Shown: positions 26,280 through 36,205, counted from the stretch's first letter. The stretch: 64,000 nt of DNA from Collinsella sp. 4_8_47FAA (GCF_000763055.1 NZ_KN214135.1:213181-277180), one strand, 5' to 3'. The notes: a model not told the origin generated them from the sequence alone. Program-made: numbers and translations.

Positions 26280-26902
26280 AGACCGAGAGCCTCTTTGACA
26301 TCCCCGTACACGGTCTCGCGAGCCTGGTCACCGTTGACCGACTTGAGCAGACCCTGGCCACGATAGTAGTCGACGAGCGGGCTCGTGGACTTCTCGTAGA
26401 CGTCGAGACGGTTCTTGATGGTCTCGGGCTTGTCGTCGTCGCGCTGATACATCTCGCCGCCACACTTGGGGCAGGTAGCATCGGCAGCGGTGCCGGTGTA
26501 ACCGCATGCGCGGCAGGTGCGACGCGAAGACAGACGATCGATAATGACCTCGGGGGCCACATCGACCAGAAGGGCGCAGTCGATCTCGCGACCCATGGCG
26601 GAGAGCTCGGAATCGAGCGTCACAGCCTGGGCGGTGTTGCGCGGGAAGCCGTCGAGGATGAAGCCCTGCTGGGCGTCATCGGCGGCAAGGCGCTCCTTGA
26701 CAAGGTCGATCACGAGCTGGTCGGGAACGAGCTCGCCAGCGTCCATGTACTTCTTAGCCTGAATACCAAGCTCGGTGCCACCCTTGACGGCAGCACGCAG
26801 CAGGTCGCCCGTGGAAATGTGGGCGACGCCAAACTCGGCGACGAGCTCCTGTGCGACGGTGCCCTTACCGGCACCCGGAGCTCCGAGCAATACGAGGTTC
26901 AT
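26276..26902 (-). CDS. adk: Adenylate kinase
   Basis: 208 residues from the ATG at 26902, with GAGGAGG upstream. P-loop LGAPGAGKGT, the AMP-binding region HISTGDLLRAAV and FILDGFPRN are intact. The LID domain carries a zinc site CRACGY...CPKCGG, typical of Gram-positive Adk. Interconverts ATP+AMP and 2 ADP. Lies between secY and map as in most spc operons. Confidence 0.97.
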   Translation of the reverse strand: MNLVLLGAPGAGKGTVAQELVAEFGVAHISTGDLLRAAVKGGTELGIQAKKYMDAGELVPDQLVIDLVKERLAADDAQQGFILDGFPRNTAQAVTLDSELSAMGREIDCALLVDVAPEVIIDRLSSRRTCRACGYTGTAADATCPKCGGEMYQRDDDKPETIKNRLDVYEKSTSPLVDYYRGQGLLKSVNGDQARETVYGDVKEALGL

Positions 26903-26920
26903 GAGCAATCCTCCTCTAGC

Positions 26921-28207
26921 CTATTTAAAGAATCCATCGTAATCATACATCTTGATCTGGCCTTCGAGCTTATCGACCGTGTCGAGCACGACGCCGACCA
27001 TGATGAGGATGGACGTGCCGCCAAATGCCTGGATCAGATGGTTACCCGTGAAGGAGAAGATGATCGAAGGCACGATGGCGATGAGCGCCAAAAAGACAGC
27101 GCTGGGAAGCGTGATCTTGTTGAGCGCGTTCTTGATGTAGGCCGCGGTAGCCCTACCCGGACGCACGCCCGGAATAAAGCCGCCCTGCTTCTTAAGGTTA
27201 TCGGCCGTGTCATCGGGGTTGAACACCATGGAGGTGTAGAAGTACGCGAAGAACACGATGAGGACAACGTTAAGCACCCAGTTGAGCCAACCGGTCGAAA
27301 GCGCGGAGGCAACTGCCTGAATCCAGCCGATGCCGGGGAAGAACACGGCAATCTGAGCCGGGAAGTACAGCAGCGCCGAAGCGAAGATGATCGGCACGAC
27401 ACCCGCGGTGTTGACCTTGATGGGCAGGTAGGTGGTCTGGCCACCCATCATGCGACGGCCCACGACGCGCTTAGCGTAGGAGACCGGGATGCGGCGCTGG
27501 CCGCGCTCAAGGAAAACAATCAGCGGGATAACCAGCAGGATGATGGCGCAAATGATCACCATGGTGATGATGCCACCGGCATTGCCCTCGGTGCTGGAGA
27601 AGATAGCCTGCGGCAGACCGGCCATGATGTTCGCGAAGATGATCAGCGACATGCCATTGCCGATACCGCGCTGGGTGATGAGCTCACCAATCCACATGAT
27701 CAGCATGGCGCCCGCAGTGAGCGTGCCGACGATCATGAGGTCGAAGATGATCTCGGGAGCGCCGGCGCCATTGAAGCTGATGCCGAAGCTCTTAAAGAGG
27801 AAGAGGTAACCAACGGAGTTGAGGATTGCCAGAGCCAGGGTGAGGTAACGCGAATACTGCGTAATCTTGGTCTGACCGACCTCGCCCTCGCGGGCAAGCT
27901 CATGCAGGGAAGGCACGACGGCCTGGAGCATCTGGAGGATGATCGAGCTGGTGATGTAAGGCATGATGCCCAGCGAAAACACCGACACATAGCTCAACGC
28001 GCCGCCAGAGAAAAGATTCAGGAGGGCCATAGCACCTGCGGCGACCGAATTGTTATCGGTCGAGAAAAGGCCCAGCATCCCCTGGAAGGGAATGCCGGGC
28101 ACAGGAACGTGCGCACCAATGCGGTACACGACGAGCATAGCTATGGTAAAAAGAATCTTTTCGCGCAATTCTTTGATGCGGAAAGCATTCTTAAGACCAT
28201 TTAGCAC
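26921..28207 (-). CDS. secY: Preprotein translocase subunit SecY
   Basis: 428 residues with ten hydrophobic segments. Starts at a GTG at 28207, overlapping the end of rplO by 7 bases ([17 protein letters not shown]). Signature regions [24 protein letters not shown] and [15 protein letters not shown] are intact. Forms the protein-conducting channel. Confidence 0.97.
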   Translation of the reverse strand: MLNGLKNAFRIKELREKILFTIAMLVVYRIGAHVPVPGIPFQGMLGLFSTDNNSVAAGAMALLNLFSGGALSYVSVFSLGIMPYITSSIILQMLQAVVPSLHELAREGEVGQTKITQYSRYLTLALAILNSVGYLFLFKSFGISFNGAGAPEIIFDLMIVGTLTAGAMLIMWIGELITQRGIGNGMSLIIFANIMAGLPQAIFSSTEGNAGGIITMVIICAIILLVIPLIVFLERGQRRIPVSYAKRVVGRRMMGGQTTYLPIKVNTAGVVPIIFASALLYFPAQIAVFFPGIGWIQAVASALSTGWLNWVLNVVLIVFFAYFYTSMVFNPDDTADNLKKQGGFIPGVRPGRATAAYIKNALNKITLPSAVFLALIAIVPSIIFSFTGNHLIQAFGGTSILIMVGVVLDTVDKLEGQIKMYDYDGFFK

Positions 28208-28650
28208 GGCAGCTCGACCTTTCCGCCGGCGGCCTCGATCTTGGCCTGCGCAGAAGCGCTGACCTTGTCGACCTTGACCGTGAACTTCTTGGTGAGCTCA
28301 CCATTGCCGAGCACCTTGACGGGCTCGAACTCGCTCTTGGTGATGCGAGCGGCCTTAAGAGCGGCACCGTCGATCACAGCGCCGTCCTCGAACTTACGCT
28401 CGAGACGCTCAACGTTAACAGCGGTGTACTCGATACGACGGGGGTTACGGAAGCCCGGAAGCTTGGGCAGGCGCATAGCCAGCGGAGTCTGGCCACCCTC
28501 GAAGCCGGCACCCTTGGTGCCGCCAGAGCGGGAACCCTGGCCCTTCTGACCGCGGCCAGAAGTGGTGCCGTGACCCGAAGAATTGCCACGGCCGACGCGC
28601 TTGCGGTTCTTGGTGGAACCGGGCGCGGGAGTAAGATCGTGAAGCTGCAT
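28201..28650 (-). CDS. rplO: 50S ribosomal protein L15
   Basis: 149 residues. Glycine/arginine-rich N-terminus ([20 protein letters not shown]) followed by [18 protein letters not shown]; the C-terminal domain is intact. Overlaps the secY start. Confidence 0.97.
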   Translation of the reverse strand: MQLHDLTPAPGSTKNRKRVGRGNSSGHGTTSGRGQKGQGSRSGGTKGAGFEGGQTPLAMRLPKLPGFRNPRRIEYTAVNVERLERKFEDGAVIDGAALKAARITKSEFEPVKVLGNGELTKKFTVKVDKVSASAQAKIEAAGGKVELPC

Positions 28651-28653
28651 TTG

Positions 28654-28836
28654 CTACTCCTCTACAATCTCGACAAGGTGCTTGACCTTGAAGATCATGC
28701 CGCGGACGGACTCGTTGTCAGCAATCTCGCGAACCTCGCGGATCCTGTGGAGACCGAGGGCACGGACAGTACGGACCTGGTCCTGCTTGCAACCGTTGGT
28801 GCTGCGGACCTGCTTGATCTTGATGGTGTCAGCCAT
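28654..28836 (-). CDS. rpmD: 50S ribosomal protein L30
   Basis: 60 residues: IKIKQVRSTNGCKQDQ, VRALGLHRIREVREIAD and GMIFKVKHLVEI match the short bacterial L30. Packed 3 bp from each neighbour. Confidence 0.96.
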   Translation of the reverse strand: MADTIKIKQVRSTNGCKQDQVRTVRALGLHRIREVREIADNESVRGMIFKVKHLVEIVEE

Positions 28837-28838
28837 GC

Positions 28839-29363
28839 TTAGTTCTCCTTACCGACGAACATCTCGGAGACCGTCAGGCCACGGCGAGCCGCGACGTCCT
28901 CAGGGCTGGAGAGCTCCTTGAGGCCCTCGACGGCAGCCTTGATGATGTTGAGGCCGTTGTCGGTACCGAGGGACTTGGACAGGACGTTCTTGATGCCAGC
29001 AAGCTCAAAGAGGGGACGCACAGCGCCGCCGGCGATAACGCCGGTACCCTCGACAGCGGGCTTGATGATGATGCGGCCGGCACCAAAGTGGCCGAGAACC
29101 TCGTGCGGGATGGTGCCCTGCTCGGTCACCGGCACGTGGAACATGTTCTTCTTGGCATCGAGAGATGCCTTGGAGATGGCCATGGGCACCTCAGCGGACT
29201 TGCCCATGCCAACGCCGACGTTGCCCTTGCCGTCGCCAACGACGACGAGAGCGACGAGGCTCATGCGACGACCACCCTTGACGGTCTTCGACACGCGGTT
29301 GATGTAAACGACGCGCTCCTCGAACTCGGAGGCCTCGCGCTGCTGCTTCTGATTACGAGCCAT
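28839..29363 (-). CDS. rpsE: 30S ribosomal protein S5
   Basis: 174 residues. Double-stranded RNA-binding N-domain ([20 protein letters not shown]) and C-domain with [20 protein letters not shown] and [11 protein letters not shown]. Contributes to decoding accuracy. Confidence 0.98.
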   Translation of the reverse strand: MARNQKQQREASEFEERVVYINRVSKTVKGGRRMSLVALVVVGDGKGNVGVGMGKSAEVPMAISKASLDAKKNMFHVPVTEQGTIPHEVLGHFGAGRIIIKPAVEGTGVIAGGAVRPLFELAGIKNVLSKSLGTDNGLNIIKAAVEGLKELSSPEDVAARRGLTVSEMFVGKEN

Positions 29364-29377
29364 GTGCTACATACCTC

Positions 29378-29746
29378 CTAGAACTCGAGACCGGCGGCAC
29401 GAGCACCGTCGGCGAGGGCCTTGACGCGGCCATGGTAGATACGGCCACCGCGATCGAAGGCGACCTTGGTGATGCCGGCCTCGATGGCGCGCTTGCCAAC
29501 GAGCTGACCGACCTTCTCCGCAGCCTCCTTGTTCGAGGTGTGGGTGCCCTTGAACTCGGCCTCGAGGGTCGAGGCAGAGACGAGCGTCAGGCTGGAGCCC
29601 TTGCTGTCGTCGATGATCTGGGCATAGATGTTGGCGTTAGTACGGGTCACGCGAAGACGCGGACGCTCGGAGGTACCCGAGACCTTGCCGCGAACACGAC
29701 GCTGACGACGCTTGAGGCCTTCCAGCTTCGCCTTATGCTTGTTCAT
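29378..29746 (-). CDS. rplR: 50S ribosomal protein L18
   Basis: 122 residues. [31 protein letters not shown] and the closing [20 protein letters not shown] are diagnostic. Binds 5S rRNA with L5. Confidence 0.98.
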   Translation of the reverse strand: MNKHKAKLEGLKRRQRRVRGKVSGTSERPRLRVTRTNANIYAQIIDDSKGSSLTLVSASTLEAEFKGTHTSNKEAAEKVGQLVGKRAIEAGITKVAFDRGGRIYHGRVKALADGARAAGLEF

Positions 29747-29821
29747 ACGTAAACTCCTAAAAAGGTTGATCTTGCCAGCACCTGACGGGGTGCTGGTCTT
29801 ATGCGAGTGAGTCGGTTACGA

Positions 29822-30358
29822 CTACTTGGCGGCCTTACCCAGCTTGCGGCGGATGTGCTCGCCAACGTAGTGGATACCCTTGCCCTTGTAAGGCTCGGGA
29901 GGACGATGGCCGCGGATCTCAGCGGCGATCTGACCGACCTGCTGCTTGTTGATACCCTTGACGTTCACGTGGGTGTTGTCGGGAACCTCGAAGGTGATGC
30001 CCTCAGGAGCCTCGACGATCACGGGGTGCGAGAAGCCCAGGGAGAACTCGAGGTTCTTGCCCTTCTGCTGCACGCGGTAACCGACGCCGGCGAGCTCAAG
30101 CTTCTTCTCGAAGCCCTCGGAAACGCCAACAACCATGTTGTGGATGAGGGCGCGGGTGAGGCCGTGGCGGGCACGGGTCTCACGCTCGTCGTCGGGACGG
30201 GAAACGGTGAGGACGTTGTCCTCGACGTTGATAGCGAGCTTCTCAAAGACATCGAGCTCGAGCTGGCCCTTGGGGCCCTTGACGACAACGTTGTTGCCGT
30301 TGACTGCCACTTCGACTCCGGCGGGAATCTGGACAGGCTTATTACCGATACGAGACAC
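29822..30358 (-). CDS. rplF: 50S ribosomal protein L6
   Basis: 178 residues from a GTG at 30358 with GGAG upstream. [15 protein letters not shown], duplicated alpha/beta domains and the signature [18 protein letters not shown] near the C-terminus. Confidence 0.98.
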   Translation of the reverse strand: MSRIGNKPVQIPAGVEVAVNGNNVVVKGPKGQLELDVFEKLAINVEDNVLTVSRPDDERETRARHGLTRALIHNMVVGVSEGFEKKLELAGVGYRVQQKGKNLEFSLGFSHPVIVEAPEGITFEVPDNTHVNVKGINKQQVGQIAAEIRGHRPPEPYKGKGIHYVGEHIRRKLGKAAK

Positions 30359-30391
30359 GGTGATCTCCTTTCCTTCTACCTACCGAGCGAA

Positions 30392-30790
30392 TTACCAGAC
30401 GTAAGCGATGATCTCGCCGCCGACGTTGTGCTTGCGAGCATCGCGGTCGGTCATGACGCCATGGCTGGTGGAAATAATGGCGGTACCAAGGCCACCGCGG
30501 ACGCGGGGCATGTCGGCAACGCCGGTGTACTTACGCAGGCCCGGCTTGGAAATGCGGCGGATGCCGTTGATGACCTTAGCCTTCTTGGGACCATACTTAA
30601 GCGTGATGTGCAGAGTCTTCTGGGGAACGGTGTCCTCGACATCGTAGCCCTCGATGTAGCCCTCCTCGTGCAGAACACGAGCGATCTCGACGAGCTTCTT
30701 GCTGCTCGGCATGGAGACCGTGGCCTTGTTCACAGAGTTAGCGTTACGGATGCGCGTAAGCATATCTGCGATCGGGTCTGTAAGGTTCAT
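30392..30790 (-). CDS. rpsH: 30S ribosomal protein S8
   Basis: 132 residues. [17 protein letters not shown] start and the C-terminal [20 protein letters not shown] are diagnostic. In many bacteria S8 represses this operon by binding mRNA near rplE. A gap of 119 bp to rpsN upstream is longer than elsewhere in the operon. Confidence 0.98.
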   Translation of the reverse strand: MNLTDPIADMLTRIRNANSVNKATVSMPSSKKLVEIARVLHEEGYIEGYDVEDTVPQKTLHITLKYGPKKAKVINGIRRISKPGLRKYTGVADMPRVRGGLGTAIISTSHGVMTDRDARKHNVGGEIIAYVW

Positions 30791-30909
30791 ACAGATTCTC
30801 CTTCGTTCTTGATGAACACGTGCTCTTGGTTCTTCGCCGCCCTTAACGGCAAAGCCTTTTTAGCGCGTTTTCCCTGTTCCAAACTGATGCTTGAAACGCT
30901 GGTAGTGAC

Positions 30910-31095
30910 TTACCAGCTGGCCTTCTTAACGCCGGGAAGCTCGCCCTTGAGTGCAAGCTCGCGGAAGCAGACACGGCACAGGCCGAACTTGCGGTACACA
31001 GAGTGCGGACGGCCGCAGCGCTGGCAGCGCGTGTACTCACGAGTAGAGAACTTCTGCTTGCGATTGCACTTGACGATCATCGATGTCTTAGCCAC
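30910..31095 (-). CDS. rpsN: 30S ribosomal protein S14, type Z
   Basis: 61 residues from a GTG at 31095 with GAGGAGG upstream. The four zinc-ligand Cys lie in RCQRCGRPH and GLCRVCFRE, giving the short zinc-binding form. Ends in LPGVKKASW as usual. Confidence 0.97.
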   Translation of the reverse strand: MAKTSMIVKCNRKQKFSTREYTRCQRCGRPHSVYRKFGLCRVCFRELALKGELPGVKKASW

Positions 31096-31174
31096 TTATA
31101 TCCTCCTCACATAGAGTATTGTTCGCCCCAAGCGCCGCCCCCTTGTGGGAACGGCGCTTATAGGGCAGGTGAAC

Positions 31175-31732
31175 CTATTTCTTGAACGGGAAACCGAAGG
31201 CGTCCAGAAGGGCCTTGGCCTCCTCATCGGTATTGGCGGTGGTCACGAAAGTGATGTCCATACCGCGCTGGTGATCGACGGAATCGAAGTCGATCTCGGG
31301 GAAGATGAGCTGCTCGGTGACGCCCATGGAGAAGTTACCACGGCCGTCGAAGCTCTTGGCGGAGATGCCGCGGAAGTCGCGGATACGGGGGATCGCGACG
31401 GAGGTCAGACGATCGAAGAACTCCCACATACGGTCGCCACGCAGGGTAACCTTGCAGCCGATCGGCATACCAGCGCGCAGGCGGAAGGTAGCGATGGACT
31501 TGCGGGCACGGGTGATCATCGGCTGCTGGCCGGTGATGGCGCGCAGGTCGCGCACGGCACCGTCAATGGCCTTGGAATCGGTAGCGGCCTCGCCGACACC
31601 CATGTTCACGACGATCTTCTCAAACTTGGGGATCATCATGACATTCTCGTACTGGAACTTGTCCTGAAGCTGCTGCTTGACCTCGTTGTTGTACTTGGTC
31701 TTCAGACGCGGCACATACTTCTCTTCTGCCAT
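31175..31732 (-). CDS. rplE: 50S ribosomal protein L5
   Basis: 185 residues. [46 protein letters not shown] and the C-terminal [17 protein letters not shown] are complete. AGGAG precedes the ATG. Here it is the first gene of the cluster: rplX and rplN, which normally precede it, are not upstream. Confidence 0.98.
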   Translation of the reverse strand: MAEEKYVPRLKTKYNNEVKQQLQDKFQYENVMMIPKFEKIVVNMGVGEAATDSKAIDGAVRDLRAITGQQPMITRARKSIATFRLRAGMPIGCKVTLRGDRMWEFFDRLTSVAIPRIRDFRGISAKSFDGRGNFSMGVTEQLIFPEIDFDSVDHQRGMDITFVTTANTDEEAKALLDAFGFPFKK

Positions 31733-31869
31733 TGTTCACTCCTTCTTGGGGTTTTAAGCACGGGGCGTGGCCACGATGGGTTGTCCTCGTGCCTCCTGGC
31801 TGCATCCGCGCCGCTCATGGCATTTTGCGGTTTGGACTCGACGCAGCAGGAGCCGACAAAACAATCGGT

Positions 31870-31898
31870 ACTATACGCGCATCGGGAGCGTATTTCCA
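31870..31898 (-). promoter_or_regulatory. Candidate promoter for the rplE-rplQ operon
   Basis: On the minus strand TGGAAA (31898-31893) and TATAGT (31875-31870) are separated by 17 bases, a plausible sigma-70-type pair about 140 bp upstream of rplE. It would explain how the shortened operon is transcribed. Confidence 0.4.
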
Positions 31899-31959
31899 GA
31901 AAAACCTCGTCTGCCTGCACAACTCCACAACTCCCCCGCACAAATGGATCCCAAAAAGT

Positions 31960-32026
31960 AGTTGCGGTGAAATAGGGACTGTTTGGCGGCCTAACAGGCT
32001 TAAACAATCCGTATTTCACCGCAACT
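31960..32026. repeat. Palindromic repeat, copy 1 (degenerate)
   Basis: Left arm from 31960 (AGTTGCGGTGAAATAGGGAC...) and right arm ending at 32026 (...GTATTTCACCGCAACT) form a 25-bp imperfect inverted repeat. The same element, nearly perfect, recurs at 34741-34815. Together the two bracket xdhC-yqeB-yqeC. It resembles a MITE or REP-type mobile palindrome and could act as a bidirectional terminator. Confidence 0.75.
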
Positions 32027-32043
32027 TATTGGTGGGGATGCGA

Positions 32044-33087
32044 TTAGCGCTTGCGGGGGACGAGTTTGGTGCGGCGCAGGTGGATCATCTCGGCGGCGAT
32101 GGAGATGGCGATCTCCTCGGGGTCCTCGGCCTCGATGGCAACGCCGATCGGAAGGTGCAGCTCGTCGATCTGGTCCTGCGTAAAACCTTCCTGCTCCAGG
32201 CGGGCACGCATAAAGGCCATCTTGCGGCGCGAACCCAGACAGCCCAGGTAGGCAGGCTTGGCGCGCATGGCCTGAATCACCACGTCGATATCGGACTTGT
32301 GACCCGCCGTGGCGACGACCACCAAGTCGCGCGGACCGATGGGGCACTGCTCGCCCAGGTTCTTGTAGTCGACCAGACGACGGTCGTAGACACCGGGTAC
32401 CCATTCGGGCGTCAGCGTGCCGGGGCGGTCGTCGCACGCCACGACGGCAAAGCCCGCCGCCGTAAGCACCCGCGCCGTCGCGGCGCCCACGTGGCCGCAG
32501 CCAAAGATATAGGTCAGGCCCTCGGGGCAGAGCGTCTCGATGTGCGCCGCGGGAATCTCAGAGGCCGCGTTGGTGTAGGTGACCTTACTCCCCCCCTCCA
32601 CCAGCGAAAGCCCGGGGCAGCCCGCAATGGTGCGGCGCGATTCCTCGCCATGGTACTCAGTAGCGTCGCTTTCGAGCGCGCTTGCGATAAACGGCTCAAA
32701 GTCGATGACGAAGTCGCCGATGCGTCGATACGCCAAGACGTCGGCAACCGACTGGAACAACGGTGCCTTGGTCGCGTCCAAGTGCAGATAGCACAGGCAG
32801 ATAGCTCCGCCGCAGATCATGCCGGTATCGGAGTTCTCGCCGCCCATGGTGTAGCGGACCAGACGCGATTTACCCCCGGCCAGCAGCTCGCGCGCCTCAT
32901 CGAGCGCAAAGAGCTCGATCTTGCCGCCGCCGATAGTGCCCGCCTGGCTACCGTCGGCAAAGACGACCATCCAGGCGCCCACGCCGCGCGGCGATGACCC
33001 CGCCGTGCCGGCCACGACCGCCAGCTCGCACGTCTCGCCAGCACGCAGGGCGGCAAGCGCCGCATTCACAACATCGAGCTTTTCCAT
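32044..33087 (-). CDS. xdhC: Xanthine dehydrogenase accessory protein XdhC
   Basis: 347 residues. The N-terminal XdhC/CoxI domain has AVVAGTAGSSPRGVGAWMVV and GTIGGGKIE. The C-terminal Rossmann domain has YIFGCGHVGAATARVL, VACDDRPG and TAGHKSDIDV. XdhC proteins bind the molybdenum cofactor, help its sulfuration and insert it into molybdenum hydroxylases. The target is almost certainly the xanthine dehydrogenase at 49161. It lies 9 bp after yqeB on the same strand, forming a two-gene maturation operon. Confidence 0.92.
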   Translation of the reverse strand: MEKLDVVNAALAALRAGETCELAVVAGTAGSSPRGVGAWMVVFADGSQAGTIGGGKIELFALDEARELLAGGKSRLVRYTMGGENSDTGMICGGAICLCYLHLDATKAPLFQSVADVLAYRRIGDFVIDFEPFIASALESDATEYHGEESRRTIAGCPGLSLVEGGSKVTYTNAASEIPAAHIETLCPEGLTYIFGCGHVGAATARVLTAAGFAVVACDDRPGTLTPEWVPGVYDRRLVDYKNLGEQCPIGPRDLVVVATAGHKSDIDVVIQAMRAKPAYLGCLGSRRKMAFMRARLEQEGFTQDQIDELHLPIGVAIEAEDPEEIAISIAAEMIHLRRTKLVPRKR

Positions 33088-33096
33088 TGCCGCCTT

Positions 33097-33891
33097 CTAT
33101 CCTCTAAAGATATCGGTGAGCATAGCGAGTGCCTCGAGCACGCCGCCGCCGACCGACGTCGCCTTGTCCGAAATGTAGTTGATATAGCTGGCATCGCCGC
33201 GCGGATCGACATCGGCGCATTTAAAGCCCTCAGTCACCTGCACGCCGTTCGCCAAAAGCCCGCGCAGGCAGCCATCGATCTGCGTGCACATGGGCGTATC
33301 GTCCGCGTAGCCAATCACGTCTCCGGCGCTCACGATGTCGCCGATTGCGCGGTCGGACCGAAACACGCCGGCGGCGGGGCTGTGGATAACGCGCTCCTTG
33401 CCATATCCGGCGATGACGCCCGGCACGCCCGTGTTGGGCTGGGGCGAGCCCTGGGTAATGACACGGCCCAAAAAATGCCCGCGCATGGTCTCGACCACGG
33501 CGTCGCAATCGACCGGCGCGGTAAAGCCCGGCCCCACGGCGATGACGGTAGGCGCCATGTCGCGCGTGGTGCCCAGGTTGCGCTTGGCCAGAATCGCGTC
33601 GACCACAGCCGCGGGTTTAAGCTCATCGAGCATCTTGGCCTGAGGGTCCACCACGACGGCAACATCCCCCGCTTGGGTAATCTCGAGCGCCTCTGCCGGC
33701 GTCTGCGCCAAGCGAGCGCGAATGCCCTCGACCTGGACCTCGCCCAGGCGAATAGCCTCGCAAAAACTGATTGTGCGGCGGATGCACGTGGGAACCGCGA
33801 TATCGGCCATGACAACTGACACGCCGGCGCGCACCAAGCGAGCGGCGACGCCCGTGGCGATATCGCCGGCGCCGCGAACATAAACGAGCAT
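33097..33891 (-). CDS. yqeB: YqeB-type Se-molybdenum hydroxylase maturation protein
   Basis: 264 residues. YVRGAGDIATGVAARLVRAG at the N-terminus is a nucleotide-binding start typical of the selenium-dependent molybdenum hydroxylase accessory family YqeB (EF2563-like). GVPGVIAGYGKERVIHSPAAG and DIVSAGDVIGYADD follow. The family co-occurs with labile-selenium hydroxylases and is thought to help install Se on the cofactor. Start ATG at 33891 with GGGAGG upstream. It is divergent from yqeC across a 100-bp AT-rich region that probably holds both promoters. Confidence 0.9.
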   Translation of the reverse strand: MLVYVRGAGDIATGVAARLVRAGVSVVMADIAVPTCIRRTISFCEAIRLGEVQVEGIRARLAQTPAEALEITQAGDVAVVVDPQAKMLDELKPAAVVDAILAKRNLGTTRDMAPTVIAVGPGFTAPVDCDAVVETMRGHFLGRVITQGSPQPNTGVPGVIAGYGKERVIHSPAAGVFRSDRAIGDIVSAGDVIGYADDTPMCTQIDGCLRGLLANGVQVTEGFKCADVDPRGDASYINYISDKATSVGGGVLEALAMLTDIFRG

Positions 33892-33993
33892 TCCCGGGGC
33901 ACCTCCCTGTGCTACGGTTTGAGCAGAGCAAAAGCGGTTCGACCGCTACTCTGATGATTATTTATTATCACAGTATTATACGGCGGTGAACAG

Positions 33994-34728
33994 ATGGAAA
34001 CGGTTAGCGGCAATCTTGCCTCGGCGCTCAGGATCGAGCCGGGCATTACCGCGATTATCGGCAGCGGCGGCAAGTCGACGTTGCTGAAAACGCTGGGTCT
34101 CGAGCTCATGCGCGCCGGCGGCGGGGTGCTCCTCTGCACCACCACGCACATGTTTCCCGTCGCCGGCGTCCCGTGGGACGGGTCGAATCGTCGCCTGGGT
34201 GCCGCACCTTGGAAGCCGGGTGCCGCGCATGTTCCCGGCTGCACCTGTGAGGCGTGCGCGGGACTTGCCCGCGGGAGTATTTGCCAGGCGGGTGTCTTAG
34301 ACCCGGAAACAGGCAAGCTCTCCGCACCCGCCGAGCCACTCGGCGAGCTGGCACAGCGCTTTGACTACGTGTTGGCCGAGGCGGACGGCAGCAAGCGGCT
34401 CCCGCTCAAGGCGCACGCCGCCTGGGAGCCGGTGATTCCCTCTGGCACGGCAAACGTTGTCTGGGTCGTCGGCGCCTCGGGACTGGGCAAACCCGTCGCC
34501 GAGGTTGCCCACCGCCCCGAGCTCTTTTGCGAGCGTTGCGGCTGCGAGCTCACCGACACTGCCACCCCAGAGCGCGTCGCCCAGGTGCTCAATGCCGAGC
34601 TGCGGATGCTGAACCTCAACAATGCCCGCATCATGCTCAACCAAGTCGACACGCTCAGCGACCCCACGATGGCCGACCGCTTCGAGGCAGCTCTCGACCA
34701 CCCCGTCGTCGCCAGCAGCCTCAAGTAG
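33994..34728 (+). CDS. yqeC: YqeC-type Se-hydroxylase accessory protein
   Basis: 244 residues. P-loop IIGSGGKSTLLKTLG near residues 21-35, CTTTHMFP, and YVLAEADGSKRLPLKAHA are the diagnostic YqeC motifs of a P-loop NTPase linked to selenium-dependent hydroxylases. Unusual here are two Cys clusters, Cys83/85/88/97 (CTCEACAG...SICQ) and Cys179/182/184 (FCERCGCE), which could bind a metal. No strong ribosome-binding site is seen (GGCGGTGA). Convergent with hydA across the second palindromic repeat. Confidence 0.88.
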   Translation: METVSGNLASALRIEPGITAIIGSGGKSTLLKTLGLELMRAGGGVLLCTTTHMFPVAGVPWDGSNRRLGAAPWKPGAAHVPGCTCEACAGLARGSICQAGVLDPETGKLSAPAEPLGELAQRFDYVLAEADGSKRLPLKAHAAWEPVIPSGTANVVWVVGASGLGKPVAEVAHRPELFCERCGCELTDTATPERVAQVLNAELRMLNLNNARIMLNQVDTLSDPTMADRFEAALDHPVVASSLK

Positions 34729-34740
34729 CCGGCCCCATCT

Positions 34741-34815
34741 CCTCAGTTGCGGTGAAATACGGACTGTTTGGCCGCCCGACGGCCGCAAACAGTCCGTATT
34801 TCACCGCAACTGAGG
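34741..34815. repeat. Palindromic repeat, copy 2 (near perfect)
   Basis: A 75-bp near-perfect palindrome, CCTCAGTTGCGGTGAAATAC... to ...GTATTTCACCGCAACTGAGG, with a 5-base centre. It lies between the convergent yqeC and hydA stops and may terminate both. Same family as 31960-32026. Confidence 0.85.
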
Positions 34816-34837
34816 AGGGGACACGGCATCTTTGCTG

Positions 34838-36205
34838 CTAGCGGGGCACGTAGCGACCGGGCTGGGCTCCGGTGGGCTCGCCATCGCGCGCCACCAGCAC
34901 GCCGTTCACAAACACAGCCTTGGCGCGGCCGTGAGCCTCAAAGCCCTCGAGCGGCGTGTAGTCCACAGCCTGATGCTGCGTCGCGGCACTGATTGTCCAG
35001 CGCGCTTTGGGATCCCACACGCACACGTCGGCATCGGAGCCCTCGGCAAGACAGCCCTTGCGCGGATACATGCCAAAGACGCGTGCCGGGTTCTCGCTCA
35101 TCAAGCGGCAGAGGTCCTCGGGGCCCAGCTGGCCCTCAAAGCTCGTGGCGATCGCGACGGGACGATGCTCCACGCCGGGCCCGCCGTTGGGAATCGCGCG
35201 GAAATCGTCGCGGCCGCGGTCCTTTTGCCCGTGCAGGTTAAAGCTGCAATGATCGGTTGCAATAGTATCGATCTCGCCGGCCACAAGCGCCTCGCGCAAC
35301 GCGGCACGGTCACCCGCATGGCGCAGCGGCGGGCTCATCACATACTTGGCGCCCGCAAAGCCGTCCTCGCCCTGCTCCAAGTAGCAAGTATCGTCGAGCA
35401 TCAGATACTGAGGGCAGGTCTCGACATAGATGTTCTTCTGCCCGCGCGCTTTGGCAGCACGGATGGCCTCGAGCCCCAGCTTGGTCGAAAGGTGCACCAC
35501 GTTGACCGGAGCGTCCCCGGCCAAGTGAGCCAGATACAGCAGGCGGCTCACGGCCTCGGCCTCACACACGTCCGGACGGCTGAGCGCATGGCCCTCGGGC
35601 CCGTGGATACCCTGCTCAAACACGCGCTTCTGCAGCGCGTTGACCAACGTGCCGTTCTCGCAATGCACGCACAGGATACCGCCCAGGCGCTTGAGCTCCT
35701 CGAGCACCTCGAGCGTCTCGGCATCGTCCAGGCGCAAATGATCGTAGGCAAAGTAGGTCTTAAACGACGATACGCCCGCCTCGCGCATAGCCGAAAGATC
35801 GGCGCGGTTGCGTTCATTCCACTCGGCGAGTGCCATATGAAAGGCGTAGTTGGCCGTGCAGGTTCCGTCGGCACGGCGATGCCACTCGGCCAAGGCATCG
35901 GGCATGGTCACGCCGCGATCAGCCGTCGCGTAGTCCACGATGGTCGTCGTACCGCCGCAGGCAGCCGCACGCGTGCCGGTTTCAAAGCTATCGGCTGTCC
36001 AATCCATGCCGGTCCAGCACTGCATGTGCGTGTGGCCGTCGATAAAGCCGGGGAACACCCAGCAGCCCGCGGCATCCTCGACGGTATCGCCCTCGGCCGG
36101 CTCAATCGCTGCGGCGATCCGCACGATCTTATCGCCATCCATGGCAAGATCGGCGCGGCGAAGCCCCTGGGACGTCACGAGCGCGCCGTTTTTGATGATG
36201 ATCAT
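34838..36205 (-). CDS. hydA: Dihydropyrimidinase-like amidohydrolase HydA
   Basis: 455 residues. Amidohydrolase motifs: PGFIDGHTHMQ (metal His58, His60), the carboxylated Lys149 in GVSSFKTYFAYDH, His181 in CVHCENG, VVHLSTKLG and TIATDHCSFN. This is the D-phenylhydantoinase/dihydropyrimidinase group that opens cyclic ureides. In the gut purine-degradation clusters the HydA homologue opens a ring intermediate after urate or xanthine reduction. AAGGAG precedes the ATG. It follows mocA by 9 bp, so the two form an operon. Confidence 0.92.
   Translation of the reverse strand: MIIIKNGALVTSQGLRRADLAMDGDKIVRIAAAIEPAEGDTVEDAAGCWVFPGFIDGHTHMQCWTGMDWTADSFETGTRAAACGGTTTIVDYATADRGVTMPDALAEWHRRADGTCTANYAFHMALAEWNERNRADLSAMREAGVSSFKTYFAYDHLRLDDAETLEVLEELKRLGGILCVHCENGTLVNALQKRVFEQGIHGPEGHALSRPDVCEAEAVSRLLYLAHLAGDAPVNVVHLSTKLGLEAIRAAKARGQKNIYVETCPQYLMLDDTCYLEQGEDGFAGAKYVMSPPLRHAGDRAALREALVAGEIDTIATDHCSFNLHGQKDRGRDDFRAIPNGGPGVEHRPVAIATSFEGQLGPEDLCRLMSENPARVFGMYPRKGCLAEGSDADVCVWDPKARWTISAATQHQAVDYTPLEGFEAHGRAKAVFVNGVLVARDGEPTGAQPGRYVPR

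Noticed and set aside
31620..31805. 61-residue minus-strand frame overlapping the rplE start
   Set aside because: Out of frame with rplE, no homology to a leader peptide or to rplX; treated as leader sequence.
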